From Streptomyces spiralis (GTDB taxonomy: Bacteria; Actinomycetota; Actinomycetes; Streptomycetales; Streptomycetaceae): a DNA stretch of 64,000 bases. A model generated the notes under the pieces. The model did not search any database. It had not been told where the DNA came from and worked only from the letters and a program-made list of their open reading frames with translations. Shown here one piece after another: positions 1 through 7,571 of the stretch (position 1 is the stretch's first letter; every line of letters begins with the position of its first letter). Position numbers and translations under genes: made by a program. The stretch spans positions 351,743 to 415,742 of the forward strand of contig NZ_BNBC01000002.1 in assembly GCF_014654675.1 (NCBI RefSeq), written 5' to 3'.

Positions 1-48
1 CCCGTGCGGGCGAGTGCCCGCGATACATGTCTGGAAGGCACAGGACCT

Positions 49-714
49 ATGAAACGGGTTACCCGAAACGGTGTGATCGCCGTCGCCGCCTCCGGCGCGA
101 TGGCGATGACAGTGCCGGTGTCCGCCGCGTTCGCCGCGGACGGCGGTGCCACGGCGGACGGCGCCGCGGTCGGCTCGCCCGGGTTGATCTCCGGCAACAC
201 CATTCAGCTCCCGGTGCACATCCCGGTGAACGTGTGCGGCAACACGGTGAGCGTGGTGGGACTCCTCAACCCCGCGGCGGGCAACCGCTGCGCCAACGCG
301 TCCGCCGGGAGGGATCGGACGCCATCCGGCGGCGGAGCCAAGGCACGGGCCGGCGGAAAGGATTCGCCGGGCGTGATCTCCGGCAACAGCGTCCAGCTTC
401 CCGTGCACGTCCCGGTCAACGTCAGCGGCAACAGCGTGAACGTGGCCGGCGTCGGCAATCCGTCGGTCGGCAACACGTCCACCAACGGAGACCGCCCCGA
501 CAAGCCCGCACCCCGGCCGGTCACACCGCCCGCGCGCTCCACGCCGCACCCGGCGCCGAAGCCGCTGCCGCACCCCGTGACCGCCCCCCTGACGCAGGCG
601 TCGCTCGCCCACACCGGCACCGACCAGACCCTGCCCGCCGTCGCCGCGAGCGCGGCGCTGCTGCTCGGCGGAACGATCCTCTACCGGCGCCACCGCCCCC
701 GGACGCACCGCTGA
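49..714 (+). CDS. Long chaplin with two chaplin domains and sortase signal
   Basis: Cell-wall-anchored surface-active protein of the aerial hypha or spore coat. The start at 49 gives a signal peptide (MKRVTRNG basic start, hydrophobic core, cleavage near AFA-AD). Two chaplin domains follow, each beginning G-x-ISGN and containing QLPVH(I/V)PVNV. A Pro-rich spacer leads to a sortase motif LAHTG, a hydrophobic segment and a basic tail (YRRHRPRTHR). This is the ChpA/B/C layout; the LAxTG signal is that of the class E sortase. The first domain keeps the two conserved Cys (VNVCGN and NRCAN). In the second both are replaced (VNVSGN, NTSTN), so only one domain can form the usual disulfide. A GGAAGG-like ribosome site lies just upstream. 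An in-frame GTG at 4 would extend the protein before the signal peptide and is unlikely. Confidence 0.93.
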   Translation: MKRVTRNGVIAVAASGAMAMTVPVSAAFAADGGATADGAAVGSPGLISGNTIQLPVHIPVNVCGNTVSVVGLLNPAAGNRCANASAGRDRTPSGGGAKARAGGKDSPGVISGNSVQLPVHVPVNVSGNSVNVAGVGNPSVGNTSTNGDRPDKPAPRPVTPPARSTPHPAPKPLPHPVTAPLTQASLAHTGTDQTLPAVAASAALLLGGTILYRRHRPRTHR

Positions 715-742
715 GGCATCCCCGCCCGCCCTACGACACGGA

Positions 743-779
743 AGGACCCCACCCGCGCAGAACGCACCGGTGGGGTCCT
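743..779. terminator. Bidirectional terminator hairpin
   Basis: AGGACCCCACC (743-753) and GGTGGGGTCCT (769-779) form a perfect 11-bp stem with a 15-nt loop. It sits between the convergent chaplin and acetyltransferase genes, so it can end both transcripts. There is no U-tract, as is usual in Streptomyces. Confidence 0.75.
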
Positions 780-826
780 CCCTCCCCGAGCGGCGGGGCC
801 TCGGTCCAGGTCGCCGTGCGCGGCTC

Positions 827-1345
827 TCAGCCCACGTCGCCGCGCAGGATGCTGTACCGCACTCCGTCGCGCCAGCGGCCGTCCCGGAAGGAGACGCTGC
901 GCAGGACGCCCTCCCTGGTGAACCCCGCCTTCTCCAGGGCGCGCTGCTCCGCGAGGTTCTCGGCCTCGGTGTCCGCCTCGATCCGCATCACGGTGCTGTG
1001 CGCGAAGAGGTACCGCACCAACTGCCGCTGCGCCTCGGTCCCGGCGCCCTTCCCGCGGGCCTCCGGCAGCAGCACGATGCCCATGTTCCAGTAGTACGAG
1101 GCCGGCGCCGGGACGATCCTGCGCCAGGCGACGAAGCCCAGCCGCTCCGGTCCGCGCACCACCATCAGGTGCCCTGTGTCCTCGGCGAGCAGACCGTTCT
1201 CCGCCCACTGCCGGCGCCAGCGGCCCGGATCCCGCCAGCCGTACCACTGGAAGGGCGACGCGGCCTCGGGATCGTGGAGAAAGCGTTCCAGGACGGGCAG
1301 GTCCGCCTCGTCCACCGGGCGGAGGCTGATGTCGGCCGAGTTCAT
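827..1345 (-). CDS. GNAT family N-acetyltransferase (RimJ/RimL-like)
   Basis: Predicted acetyl-CoA-dependent N-acetyltransferase of 172 residues. It begins MNSADISLRPVDEADLP, a typical GNAT beta1-alpha1 start. The acetyl-CoA loop is seen as LLPEARGKGAGTEAQ (motif A), followed by the late motif ENLAEQRALEKAGFTREG, which places it with the ribosomal-protein/aminoglycoside-type acetyltransferases. The substrate cannot be told from sequence. The reading frame stays open back to 1498, but the stretch upstream of 1345 has no GNAT similarity and lies across the intergenic gap, so the ATG at 1345 is chosen. It is divergent from the second acetyltransferase starting at 1501. Confidence 0.85.
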   Translation of the reverse strand: MNSADISLRPVDEADLPVLERFLHDPEAASPFQWYGWRDPGRWRRQWAENGLLAEDTGHLMVVRGPERLGFVAWRRIVPAPASYYWNMGIVLLPEARGKGAGTEAQRQLVRYLFAHSTVMRIEADTEAENLAEQRALEKAGFTREGVLRSVSFRDGRWRDGVRYSILRGDVG

Positions 1346-1500
1346 GACCGGCCACCCTAAAGGGCTACACCGGCATGCGGAAGCGGCCGATCGGCCGTCA
1401 CCGTACGGCTTGATCCCGCCGTGGCGCGCCCACCCGTGATCCGGAAGGATGCTGCGCGCACACCGCACGGAAGCACTCACGGACACACGGGAGCACATCC

Positions 1501-2355
1501 ATGGCCTTTGCCGCCCACGAGGACCTCGTCGTCACCCGGGCCACCCTCGAGGACTGGCCGGTGATCAGAGGGTGGGCGGCGGACGAGGGCTGGAACCCGG
1601 GGCTGTCCGACGGGCCGGCCTTCTTCGCCCAGGACCCGGACGGCTTCTTCCTGGGCCGGATCGACGGCGAGCCCGTCTCCGCGATCTCGGTGGTGAACCA
1701 CGGCCCCGACTACGCCTTCCTGGGCTGCTATCTGGTCTGCCCCGACCTGCGCGGCCGCGGTCACGGCCTGACCACCTGGAAGACCGCCCTCGCCCACGCG
1801 GAGGACCGTACGATCGGCCTGGACGGCGTCGTCGCCCAGCAGGACAACTACCGGCAGTCGGGCTTCGAGGCCGCTCACCGCACCATCCGCTTCACCGGCC
1901 CGGCACCCGCCGCCCGGCCTCCGGCCGACGTCCGGCCGGTCGGCCCCGCCGATCTGGCGGACGTCACCGCCTATGACGCCGCCTGCCATCCGGCGGAGCG
2001 CCCGCGATTCGTCGCCCACTGGCTGACGACGCCGGGACACCGCGCCCTGGTCCGCCGCGCAGGCGACCGCGTCACCGGCTACGGCGTGCTCCGCCCGGCC
2101 CACGACGGCCTGCGCATCGGCCCGCTGTTCGCCGACACCCCCGAGGACGCACGGGCCCTGTTCGCCGCGCTGACCGCCGAAGCCGAGGGCCGCGAGGTGG
2201 CCGTGGACGTGCCCGAGACGAACACGGCGGGCATCGCCCTGGCCGAGGAGGCCGGTCTCGCGCCGTCCTTCGAGACCGCCCGCATGTACACGGGACCGGT
2301 ACGGCCGTACGCACGCGCGCGGGTCTACGGGGTCACCACCCTGGAACTGGGCTGA
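1501..2355 (+). CDS. GNAT family N-acetyltransferase, two-domain
   Basis: 284 residues. The N-terminal GNAT fold has the acetyl-CoA loop YLVCPDLRGRGHGLTTWK and the following motif QQDNYRQSGFEAAHR. A smaller C-terminal domain follows, with FAALTAEAEGREVAVDVPETNTAGIALAEEAGL, as in the two-domain acetyltransferases of the DUF1248/Acetyltransf_18 type. The substrate is unknown. The ATG at 1501 fits the conserved start; the upstream text CGGGAGCACATCC offers only a modest ribosome site. It is divergent from the neighbouring acetyltransferase (155-bp gap), but the two proteins look only distantly related, so a recent duplication is not suggested. Confidence 0.85.
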   Translation: MAFAAHEDLVVTRATLEDWPVIRGWAADEGWNPGLSDGPAFFAQDPDGFFLGRIDGEPVSAISVVNHGPDYAFLGCYLVCPDLRGRGHGLTTWKTALAHAEDRTIGLDGVVAQQDNYRQSGFEAAHRTIRFTGPAPAARPPADVRPVGPADLADVTAYDAACHPAERPRFVAHWLTTPGHRALVRRAGDRVTGYGVLRPAHDGLRIGPLFADTPEDARALFAALTAEAEGREVAVDVPETNTAGIALAEEAGLAPSFETARMYTGPVRPYARARVYGVTTLELG

Positions 2356-2475
2356 TCGCACGGCCCTCCGCCCAGGTGCCTCTGGGCCCGGGCGAGTACC
2401 CGCCCGCCCCGGCTCGGGTGCGCTCGTGCTCAGTCGCGACCCGTCGCCGCGCTCAGGGCGAACGCGTCCGCCGGC

Positions 2476-3256
2476 ATGTCGATCTGCGCGGTCGTCTACC
2501 ACTGCGTCAACGTCGGCTGTACCTCCAGGTCTCGGCTATCACCTCCAGGTCGAGATGATGCCCCGGATCCAGCGGGCCGTGCTCGGCGCCGTCGCCGCGT
2601 CGGGGGCGCGCCTGGTCGTGCTCGACACGCTGTACCCGTACGGCGAGACCGGGGGAGCGGTGATGACCGAGGACACCCCTTGGAAGGCGACCAGCCGGAA
2701 GGGGCGGATGCGGGCCGAGCTGAACGAGGCGTACCTCGCCGCACACCGTGAGGGCCGGGCACGAGTGGTCCTCGGCCGCTCCGCCGACTTCGTCGGGCCG
2801 GGCGTGCTCAACTCCACGCTCGCTGACGCCGTCCTCCCGGGCGCGCCGACCGGCGGAGAGGTGCTCGGTCCGGGGGACATCGACCTGCCGCACCGCTACA
2901 CGGCCGTCGGCGATGTGGCCGCCGGCCTCGCCACGCTCGCGAACGCCCGGACGGCGACGGACGCGTGTGGCACCTGCCGACCGCGCCCGCCGTGACCACG
3001 CGCGAGATCCACGTGTTGATCGAGAGGCGGGTCGGGCGGCCGCTGAACGTCGTGGTCCTGCCCGGGGCCCGCCCCTTCGGTCCGTTCGACGCGCGATTCA
3101 TGGGCCAGTACGCCGAGATTGTTCCACCAGCACACGGAGCCCCAGATCATGGACTCCTCCGCGTTCGAGCGGGCCTTCGGCGCGGCCCAGGCCCCGCTCA
3201 CCGGCACGATCGACGCCGCCCTGGCCCGGTACGGCCGCGGGCTCGCGAACCGCTGA
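2476..3256 (+). pseudogene. NAD-dependent epimerase/dehydratase, frameshifted remnant
   Basis: Pieces of an extended short-chain dehydrogenase/reductase can be read in order but in changing frames. VVYHCVNVG is read in the frame of 2476. YHLQVEMMPRIQRAVLGAV through LDTLYPYGE, DFVGPGVLNSTLADAV and HRYTAVGDVAAGLATL is read one base on. WHLPTAPAVTTREIHVLIERR runs to MGQYAE from about 2965. FHQHTEPQIMDSSAFERAFG runs to a TGA at 3254-3256 in the second frame again. The first break coincides with an imperfect tandem duplication at 2514-2552; the others are single-base changes near 2960 and 3118. The N-terminal Rossmann GxxGxxG part is absent upstream. This is probably a genuine pseudogene, because three frame changes and a missing start are too many for sequencing error. 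Confidence 0.8.
2514..2552 (+). repeat. 19/20-bp imperfect tandem duplication inside the epimerase remnant
   Basis: CGGCTGTACCTCCAGGTCT (2514-2532) is followed directly by CGGCTATCACCTCCAGGTCG (2533-2552). Removing 19 nt restores one continuous frame reading CVNV-GYHLQVEMMPR, so this duplication is the likely first inactivating lesion of the surrounding gene. Confidence 0.75.
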
Positions 3257-3302
3257 CGGTGCCGGTGAGCGGTGGGCGTGGCCGCGCGGGTCGGCGGCCG
3301 CG

Positions 3303-3569
3303 TCAGCGGTGCGTGGTCTTCGCCCGGTCCAGCGCGGCGACGCCCACCGCGGCGAGTGCGATCTGGATGAGCCACTCGATCCAGTCGACGCCCTTGGTGT
3401 CGGCCACCCCGAGCGCGCCCGCGATTGCGGCACCGACCAGTGCGGCCACGATGCCGATGAGGATCGTCCAGAGAATCCCGATGCGCTGACGGCCGGGGAC
3501 GACGAGCCGTCCCAGGACACCGATGACGATGCCGATGACGATGGCACTGATGATGCCGCTGATCTCCAT
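3303..3569 (-). CDS. GlsB/YeaQ/YmgE family stress-response membrane protein
   Basis: Small integral membrane protein of 88 residues from the ATG at 3569 ([14 protein letters not shown]). It has three hydrophobic segments. Between the first two is the Gly-rich loop [15 protein letters not shown], the transglycosylase-associated protein (Transgly_assoc) signature; the third, [13 protein letters not shown], precedes a short basic tail DRAKTTHR. The family is induced by envelope or general stress in other bacteria, but no biochemical activity is established. Translation upstream of 3569 gives low-complexity Arg-rich text and is rejected. Its promoter must lie in the 245-bp region shared with the divergent secreted protein. 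Confidence 0.88.
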   Translation of the reverse strand: MEISGIISAIVIGIVIGVLGRLVVPGRQRIGILWTILIGIVAALVGAAIAGALGVADTKGVDWIEWLIQIALAAVGVAALDRAKTTHR

Positions 3570-3731
3570 CTTCGCCCCTCTGTCTCGTTCCCCTGTCGGC
3601 CCCGTTGCCGCCCCCGTCGTTGTCCTCGCGCCCATCGAATGCCCCCTGTAACCGGATGCACGCCTTACGGTTGTCGCCCCCGACCTTCTGTTCACCGTCC
3701 GGTCATGCCATGTACCTTTCAAGCGTAGTGA

Positions 3732-3765
3732 CGCGTGTAGAACGCTCGGATGCGCTCTACGCGCG
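3732..3765. promoter_or_regulatory. Inverted repeat in the divergent region before the secreted protein
   Basis: CGCGTGTAGA (3732-3741) faces TCTACGCGCG (3756-3765); nine of ten positions pair, and the loop contains CGC and GCG, which extend the symmetry. It lies 50 nt before the ATG at 3815, so it could be an operator or a 5'-leader hairpin. No matching regulator is identified. Confidence 0.4.
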
Positions 3766-3814
3766 CAGACTCGGCGCCCGCACCGCCCCTTCACCCCACT
3801 CGGAGGTTCGCCGG

Positions 3815-5269
3815 ATGTCCGGATCCAGAAGATTCCGCAGACTCCGCCGCAGGCTCGCCACCGGCGCGGCCGGCCTCGGGCTGCTCGTCGCCTCGGCGGC
3901 CCTGCAGCTCTCCGCCAGCGCCACTCCCGCCCACGCGGCCACCACCCACCGCGTCCTGTTCGACAACGCCCACGCCGAGACGGCCGGCAACGCCGACTGG
4001 ATCATCTCCACCAGCCAGCCCGACCCGCTCGGCCAGGACTCCTCCCCGTCCGCCGAGACGGACTGGACCGGTGCCCTGTCCTCCTGGGGGGTGGCCCTGC
4101 AGAAGACCGGCGGCTACAGCCTCAAGACGCTCCCGTCCGGTTCGAGCCTCTCCTACGGCGGCTCGTCGTCGACCGACCTGTCCAACTTCGACACGCTGGT
4201 GCTGCCCGAGCCGAACACGCTGTTCACCAGCGCCGAGAAGACGGCGATCATGAACTTCGTCAAGAACGGCGGCGGCCTGTTCATGATCTCCGACCACACC
4301 GGCTCCGACCGCAACAACGACGGCAAGGACTCGGTGCAGATCCTGAACGACCTGATGAGCAACAACAGCGTCGACTCCACCGACCCGTTCGGCTTCTCCA
4401 TCGACTCGCTCAACATCACCTCCGGCAACCCGGCCGCGATCAGCGACTCCACCGACCCGGTGCTGCACGGCCCCTTCGGCACCGTCACCAAGAGCCTGAT
4501 CGCCAACGGCACCACCGCCACCCTCAAGCCGTCCGACAACTCCTCCGTCAAGGGCCTGCTCTACCGCACCGGTTACTCCGGCAACACCGGCGCCTTCTTC
4601 GTCACCAGCACCTTCGGCAGCGGCCGCGTCGCGTACTGGGGCGACAGCTCGCCGATCGACGACGGCACCGGCCAGTCCGGCAACACCCTCTACGACGGCT
4701 GGAACGACTCCAGCGCCACCAACGCCGCCCTCGCCCTCAACGCCACCGCCTGGCTGGCCGGTTCGGGCACCACTGGCGGCGGTGGGACCGGCTCCTGCAC
4801 CGCCGCCCAGCTGCTCGGCAACAGCGGCTTCGAGTCCGGCAACACCGTCTGGAGCGCGAGCAGCGGCGTCATCACCAGCGACTCCGGTGAGGCGGCGCAC
4901 ACCGGCTCGTACAAGGCCTGGCTGAACGGTTACGGGTCCGCCCACACCGACACCCTCGCGCAGACCGTCACCATCCCCTCCGGGTGCACGACCGCCGCGC
5001 TGGGCTTCTACCTCCATGTGGACACGGCCGAGACGACCACCACCACGGCCTACGACACGCTCAAGGCGCAGGTGCTCGACAGCGGTGGCACCGTGCTGTC
5101 GACCCTCGCCACGTACTCCAACCTCAACGCCCAGAGCGGCTACACCCGGCGCAGCTTCAGCCTGGCCGGCTACGCGGGCCAGACGGTGACGATCAAGTTC
5201 ACCGGCACCGAGGGCTCCACCCTCCAGACGTCCTTCGTCATCGACGACACGTCGCTCGACGTCTCCTGA
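3815..5269 (+). CDS. Secreted protein with GATase-like N-terminal part and Ser/Thr-rich C-terminal beta domain
   Basis: 484 residues exported by a signal peptide with a twin-Arg-rich start ([16 protein letters not shown]), a hydrophobic core and AHA-A cleavage. The next ~300 residues ([67 protein letters not shown]) resemble the flavodoxin/glutaminase-like fold of DUF4350-type or secreted hydrolase-associated proteins. A Gly-rich linker ([11 protein letters not shown]) leads to a carbohydrate-binding-like jelly roll ([11 protein letters not shown] ... [11 protein letters not shown]). I do not recognise a catalytic centre, so function is open; binding or processing of extracellular material is an inference. 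The ATG at 3815 has a good CGGAGG ribosome site. A strong terminator follows. Confidence 0.8.
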   Translation: MSGSRRFRRLRRRLATGAAGLGLLVASAALQLSASATPAHAATTHRVLFDNAHAETAGNADWIISTSQPDPLGQDSSPSAETDWTGALSSWGVALQKTGGYSLKTLPSGSSLSYGGSSSTDLSNFDTLVLPEPNTLFTSAEKTAIMNFVKNGGGLFMISDHTGSDRNNDGKDSVQILNDLMSNNSVDSTDPFGFSIDSLNITSGNPAAISDSTDPVLHGPFGTVTKSLIANGTTATLKPSDNSSVKGLLYRTGYSGNTGAFFVTSTFGSGRVAYWGDSSPIDDGTGQSGNTLYDGWNDSSATNAALALNATAWLAGSGTTGGGGTGSCTAAQLLGNSGFESGNTVWSASSGVITSDSGEAAHTGSYKAWLNGYGSAHTDTLAQTVTIPSGCTTAALGFYLHVDTAETTTTTAYDTLKAQVLDSGGTVLSTLATYSNLNAQSGYTRRSFSLAGYAGQTVTIKFTGTEGSTLQTSFVIDDTSLDVS

Positions 5270-5274
5270 CGGCC

Positions 5275-5307
5275 GGGGTGGTGGGCCGGGACCGTGCCCA
5301 CCACCCC
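5275..5307 (+). terminator. Terminator hairpin after the secreted protein gene
   Basis: GGGGTGGTGGGC (5275-5286) and GCCCACCACCCC (5296-5307) give a perfect 12-bp stem with a 9-nt loop, starting 6 nt after the stop codon. Confidence 0.8.
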
Positions 5308-5358
5308 ACGCACCACGCTCCGACCACCCACCCGCCGACGTACCGGAGACACCTCGGC

Positions 5359-5386
5359 TTGACATGCAGGCAATCGCCTGCATAAC
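5359..5386 (+). promoter_or_regulatory. Promoter with embedded ArsR-type operator
   Basis: TTGACA (5359-5364) is a perfect -35; CATAAC (5381-5386) is a plausible -10 at 16 bp. The spacer is filled by a perfect 8-bp inverted repeat ATGCAGGC-AATC-GCCTGCAT (5364-5383). A dimeric repressor bound here would block RNA polymerase, and the adjacent ArsR-fold gene is the obvious candidate for autoregulation. Transcription would begin near 5393. Confidence 0.7.
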
Positions 5387-5417
5387 TGTGTGTATGCAAG
5401 GAGGCGGCGACTCGGGG

Positions 5418-6206
5418 ATGGACAGGGTCTTCAAGGCACTCGCCGACGAGACCCGCAGACGGCTGCTGGACCGGCTGCGCGAGGACAACGGGCAGACGCT
5501 GGCCGAGCTGTGCGCGCGCATCGAGATGACGCGCCAGTCGGTGACCCAGCACCTGGCCGTCCTGGAGGCCGCCAACCTGGTGAGCACGGTGCGCCGGGGG
5601 CGGGAGAAGCTGCACTACCTGAACCCGGTGCCGCTGAACGACATGCAGGAGCGGTGGATCGGAAGGTTCGAGCACCCGCGCCTGAGCGCGCTCGGCGCCG
5701 TGAAACGACGAGCCGAGGAAGCAGTTGAGGAAACCATGACCGACAAGCCGACCTACGTCTACGTCACCTACATCGAGAGCACGCCCGAGGCGGTGTGGGA
5801 CGCCCTCACGGACGCCGATCTGACCGCCGCCTACTGGGGCCACAGCAACGTCTCCGACTGGAAGCCGGGCTCCCGCTGGGAGCACGTCCGCACCGACGGC
5901 TCCGGCATCGCCGACGTGGTCGGCACCGTCGTGGAGGCCGACCGCCCGACCCGCCTGGTGACCACCTGGGCCGCACCCGAGAACGCGGACCGGGAGGAGA
6001 GCCACTCCCGGGTCACCTTCGACATCCGGCCCCACGACGACATCGTCCGGCTCACCGTCACCCACGAGAACCTCAGGGACGAACAGGAGCTCGCCGACGT
6101 GTCCGGCGGCTGGCCGGCGGTCCTGTCCAACCTCAAGTCCCTGATGGAGACCGGCACTCCGCTCCCGCAGGAACCCTGGCTGATGTCCCGCCAGGACCGT
6201 GACTGA
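5418..6206 (+). CDS. ArsR-family transcriptional regulator fused to SRPBCC (AHSA1-like) domain
   Basis: 262 residues. The N-terminal winged helix begins MDRVFKALADETRRRLLDRL, with the recognition region ARIEMTRQSVTQHLAVLEAANLV and the wing VRRGREKLHYLNP. It is joined through a ~25-residue linker (RRAEEAVEETMTDKP) to a helix-grip SRPBCC domain with ESTPEAVWDALTDADLTAAYWGH and VLSNLKSLMETG. In many actinobacteria the two domains are separate overlapping genes; here they are one chain, so the SRPBCC pocket may sense a hydrophobic ligand. No Cys metal site typical of ArsR is seen. AAGGAGG at 5398-5404 supports the ATG at 5418. An upstream in-frame ATG at 5394 lies at the predicted transcription start and could be used leaderless, adding eight residues. 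Confidence 0.87.
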   Translation: MDRVFKALADETRRRLLDRLREDNGQTLAELCARIEMTRQSVTQHLAVLEAANLVSTVRRGREKLHYLNPVPLNDMQERWIGRFEHPRLSALGAVKRRAEEAVEETMTDKPTYVYVTYIESTPEAVWDALTDADLTAAYWGHSNVSDWKPGSRWEHVRTDGSGIADVVGTVVEADRPTRLVTTWAAPENADREESHSRVTFDIRPHDDIVRLTVTHENLRDEQELADVSGGWPAVLSNLKSLMETGTPLPQEPWLMSRQDRD

Positions 6207-6295
6207 CACCGGCCCTGCGACCCGTCTTCCGCCGAAGTTTTCGTGTCCTTCCCGTGCCGCTCATGCTGCGCGCACCGCACCGGTCCGCGATACGA

Positions 6296-6342
6296 GAACG
6301 GCCGGCCGTTCCTTGACGGCCGTCCTCGGCGGCTGACACGAT
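6296..6342 (+). promoter_or_regulatory. Palindrome and probable promoter of the ssuE leader
   Basis: A perfect 16-bp palindrome GAACGGCCGGCCGTTC (6296-6311) stands one base before TTGACG (-35, 6313-6318). CACGAT (6337-6342) is a weak -10 at 18 bp, which would place the transcript start at about 6349-6350, i.e. at the leader-peptide ATG. The palindrome could be an activator site just upstream of the -35. Confidence 0.45.
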
Positions 6343-6349
6343 CGACGGC

Positions 6350-6430
6350 ATGACGATGCGACTGGACCTCACGCGGCGACGCCATGTCGACCTCGCCCGT
6401 GTCTCCAGCGCCTCCTGTTGCGCGGCCTGA
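6350..6430 (+). CDS. Cysteine-containing leader peptide upstream of ssuE-like gene
   Basis: 26-residue open frame; a second in-frame ATG is at 6356. It matches the conserved actinobacterial 'putative leader peptide' pattern: MRL, then TRRRHVDLARV, ending in adjacent Cys codons (SASCCAA). Such peptides precede sulfur-assimilation genes, and in mycobacteria comparable peptides act in cysteine-responsive attenuation. The Cys codons TGT-TGC are at 6416-6421, ten bases before the stop. The predicted transcription start falls on the ATG, so translation may be leaderless. It is separated by 61 nt from the flavin reductase gene it probably controls. Confidence 0.8.
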   Translation: MTMRLDLTRRRHVDLARVSSASCCAA

Positions 6431-6447
6431 TCCCTCCTCCCGATCAG
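6427..6447 (+). promoter_or_regulatory. Possible attenuator stem overlapping the leader stop codon
   Basis: CTGATC (6427-6432, containing the leader TGA) can pair with GATCAG (6442-6447), extended by GG/CC across a one-base bulge, and is followed by the pyrimidine run CCTTCTTCTG. A ribosome stalled on the Cys codons would cover the left arm. The stem is short, so this is only a candidate. Confidence 0.3.
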
Positions 6448-6491
6448 CCGCCTTCTTCTGCCCGTCCCGCAGTTTGCAACAGGAGTCCCGC

Positions 6492-7046
6492 ATGGCCATC
6501 GTCCTGTCCGTCTCCGGCAGCCCGTCCGTCTCGTCGCGCACCAACCGCCTGCTGCGCCACCTCGACCGGCGCCTTCTCGCGCAGGGCCACGAGGTGATAC
6601 CGCTCGACGTCCGTACGATCCCCGCCGAGGCCCTGCTCGGCGCGGACTTCCGGCATCCGGCGATCGTCGAGGCCACCGAGCTCTTCGCCCGCGCAGACGG
6701 GGTCGTCGTCGGCACCCCCGTCTACAAGGCGTCGTACTCCGGTGTCCTCAAGGCGCTGCTCGACCTGCTGCCGCAGTACGCGCTCACCGGCAAGACGGTG
6801 CTGCCGCTCGCCACCGGCGGCTCCACCGCCCACGTCCTCGCCATCGACTACGCCCTGCGTCCCGTGCTCAACTCCATGGGCGCGGCGCACATCGTGCAGG
6901 GCTGGTTCACCCTCGACAAGGACATCACCGTGCACGAGGACGGCTCGCTGTCGGTCGCGCACGCCGCCGACGAGGCGCTGGGCGAGGTCGTCGACCGGTT
7001 CTCGGCGGTCCTGGGCGGCACGCCGCTGCTGGCCGCGGCGAGCTGA
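6492..7046 (+). CDS. ssuE: NADPH-dependent FMN reductase, SsuE-like
   Basis: 184-residue flavodoxin-fold reductase that would use NADPH to reduce FMN, usually for a two-component alkanesulfonate monooxygenase releasing sulfite. The phosphate-binding start is VLSVSGSPSVSSRTN; the mid-region GVVVGTPVYKASYSGVLKALLDLLP is the typical FMN-binding signature of SsuE; LPLATGGSTAHVLAIDYALRPVLNSMGA is the C-terminal family motif. The ATG at 6492 has an AGGAG site. The Cys-rich leader peptide upstream strongly suggests sulfur-responsive control. No monooxygenase (SsuD) or transporter gene lies alongside, so the partner is elsewhere or the assignment within the family is looser. Confidence 0.85.
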   Translation: MAIVLSVSGSPSVSSRTNRLLRHLDRRLLAQGHEVIPLDVRTIPAEALLGADFRHPAIVEATELFARADGVVVGTPVYKASYSGVLKALLDLLPQYALTGKTVLPLATGGSTAHVLAIDYALRPVLNSMGAAHIVQGWFTLDKDITVHEDGSLSVAHAADEALGEVVDRFSAVLGGTPLLAAAS

Positions 7047-7148
7047 GCCGGGAAGAGGTTCTTCGGGCGTCCTCGGGCGAGGTGCCGATCCGGGCGTGTG
7101 CCGTTCGTGTAGGAGGGGGGACAACGGCACGACGCCAAGGAGGACGTC

Positions 7149-7508
7149 ATGAAGTACTACCTGCTCAGCGTGATCCAGCCGAGCGAGGGCGCGCCGCCCT
7201 CCGCCGAGGCGCTGGCGGACATCGTGGGCAGTCTGGAACTCTTCCACCAGGAGCTGCGCGAGGCCGGAGCCTGGGTGTTCGCGGGTGGGCTGCACGGCCC
7301 GGAGTCCGCCACCGTGCTGCGTCCGAAGGGCGACGAGGTGCTGGCCACCGACGGGCCCTTCACCGAGGGCAAGGAGTACCTGGGCGGCGTGTGCGTGATC
7401 AAGGCGCCCGACCTGGACGCCGCCCTGGACTGGGGACGGAAGGCGAGCCGGGCCACCACCCTGCCGATCGAGGTGCGCCCCTTCCTGCACCCGGCCGACG
7501 AGCGATGA
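7149..7508 (+). CDS. YCII-related (YciI/DGPF domain) protein
   Basis: 119 residues. The alpha+beta barrel of the YCII family starts MKYYLLSVIQPSEG. The central helix FHQELREAGAWVFAGGLHGPESATV is followed by the DGPF-type loop TDGPFTEGKEYLGGVCVIKAPDLDAALDW and IEVRPF near the end. Such proteins often sit beside ECF sigma factors, but none is adjacent here; the enzymatic role is undefined. AAGGAGGA stands before the ATG at 7149. A hairpin after the stop separates it from the convergent hydrolase gene. Confidence 0.87.
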   Translation: MKYYLLSVIQPSEGAPPSAEALADIVGSLELFHQELREAGAWVFAGGLHGPESATVLRPKGDEVLATDGPFTEGKEYLGGVCVIKAPDLDAALDWGRKASRATTLPIEVRPFLHPADER

Positions 7509-7530
7509 CGCCCCGTCGAACGAACCGCGC

Positions 7531-7557
7531 GGCGGCGACCGGAACCGGGTCGCCGCC
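7531..7557. terminator. Bidirectional terminator hairpin
   Basis: GGCGGCGACC (7531-7540) pairs with GGTCGCCGCC (7548-7557), a perfect 10-bp stem with a 7-nt loop between the convergent YCII and dienelactone hydrolase genes. Confidence 0.75.
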
Positions 7558-7571
7558 GTGGTCGTCCGCGC

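Noticed and set aside
3791..5587. Minus-strand open frame of about 600 codons
   Set aside because: It lies antisense to the secreted protein and the ArsR fusion, both with signal peptide or domain evidence. Its translation is Gly/Arg/Val-rich without a domain.
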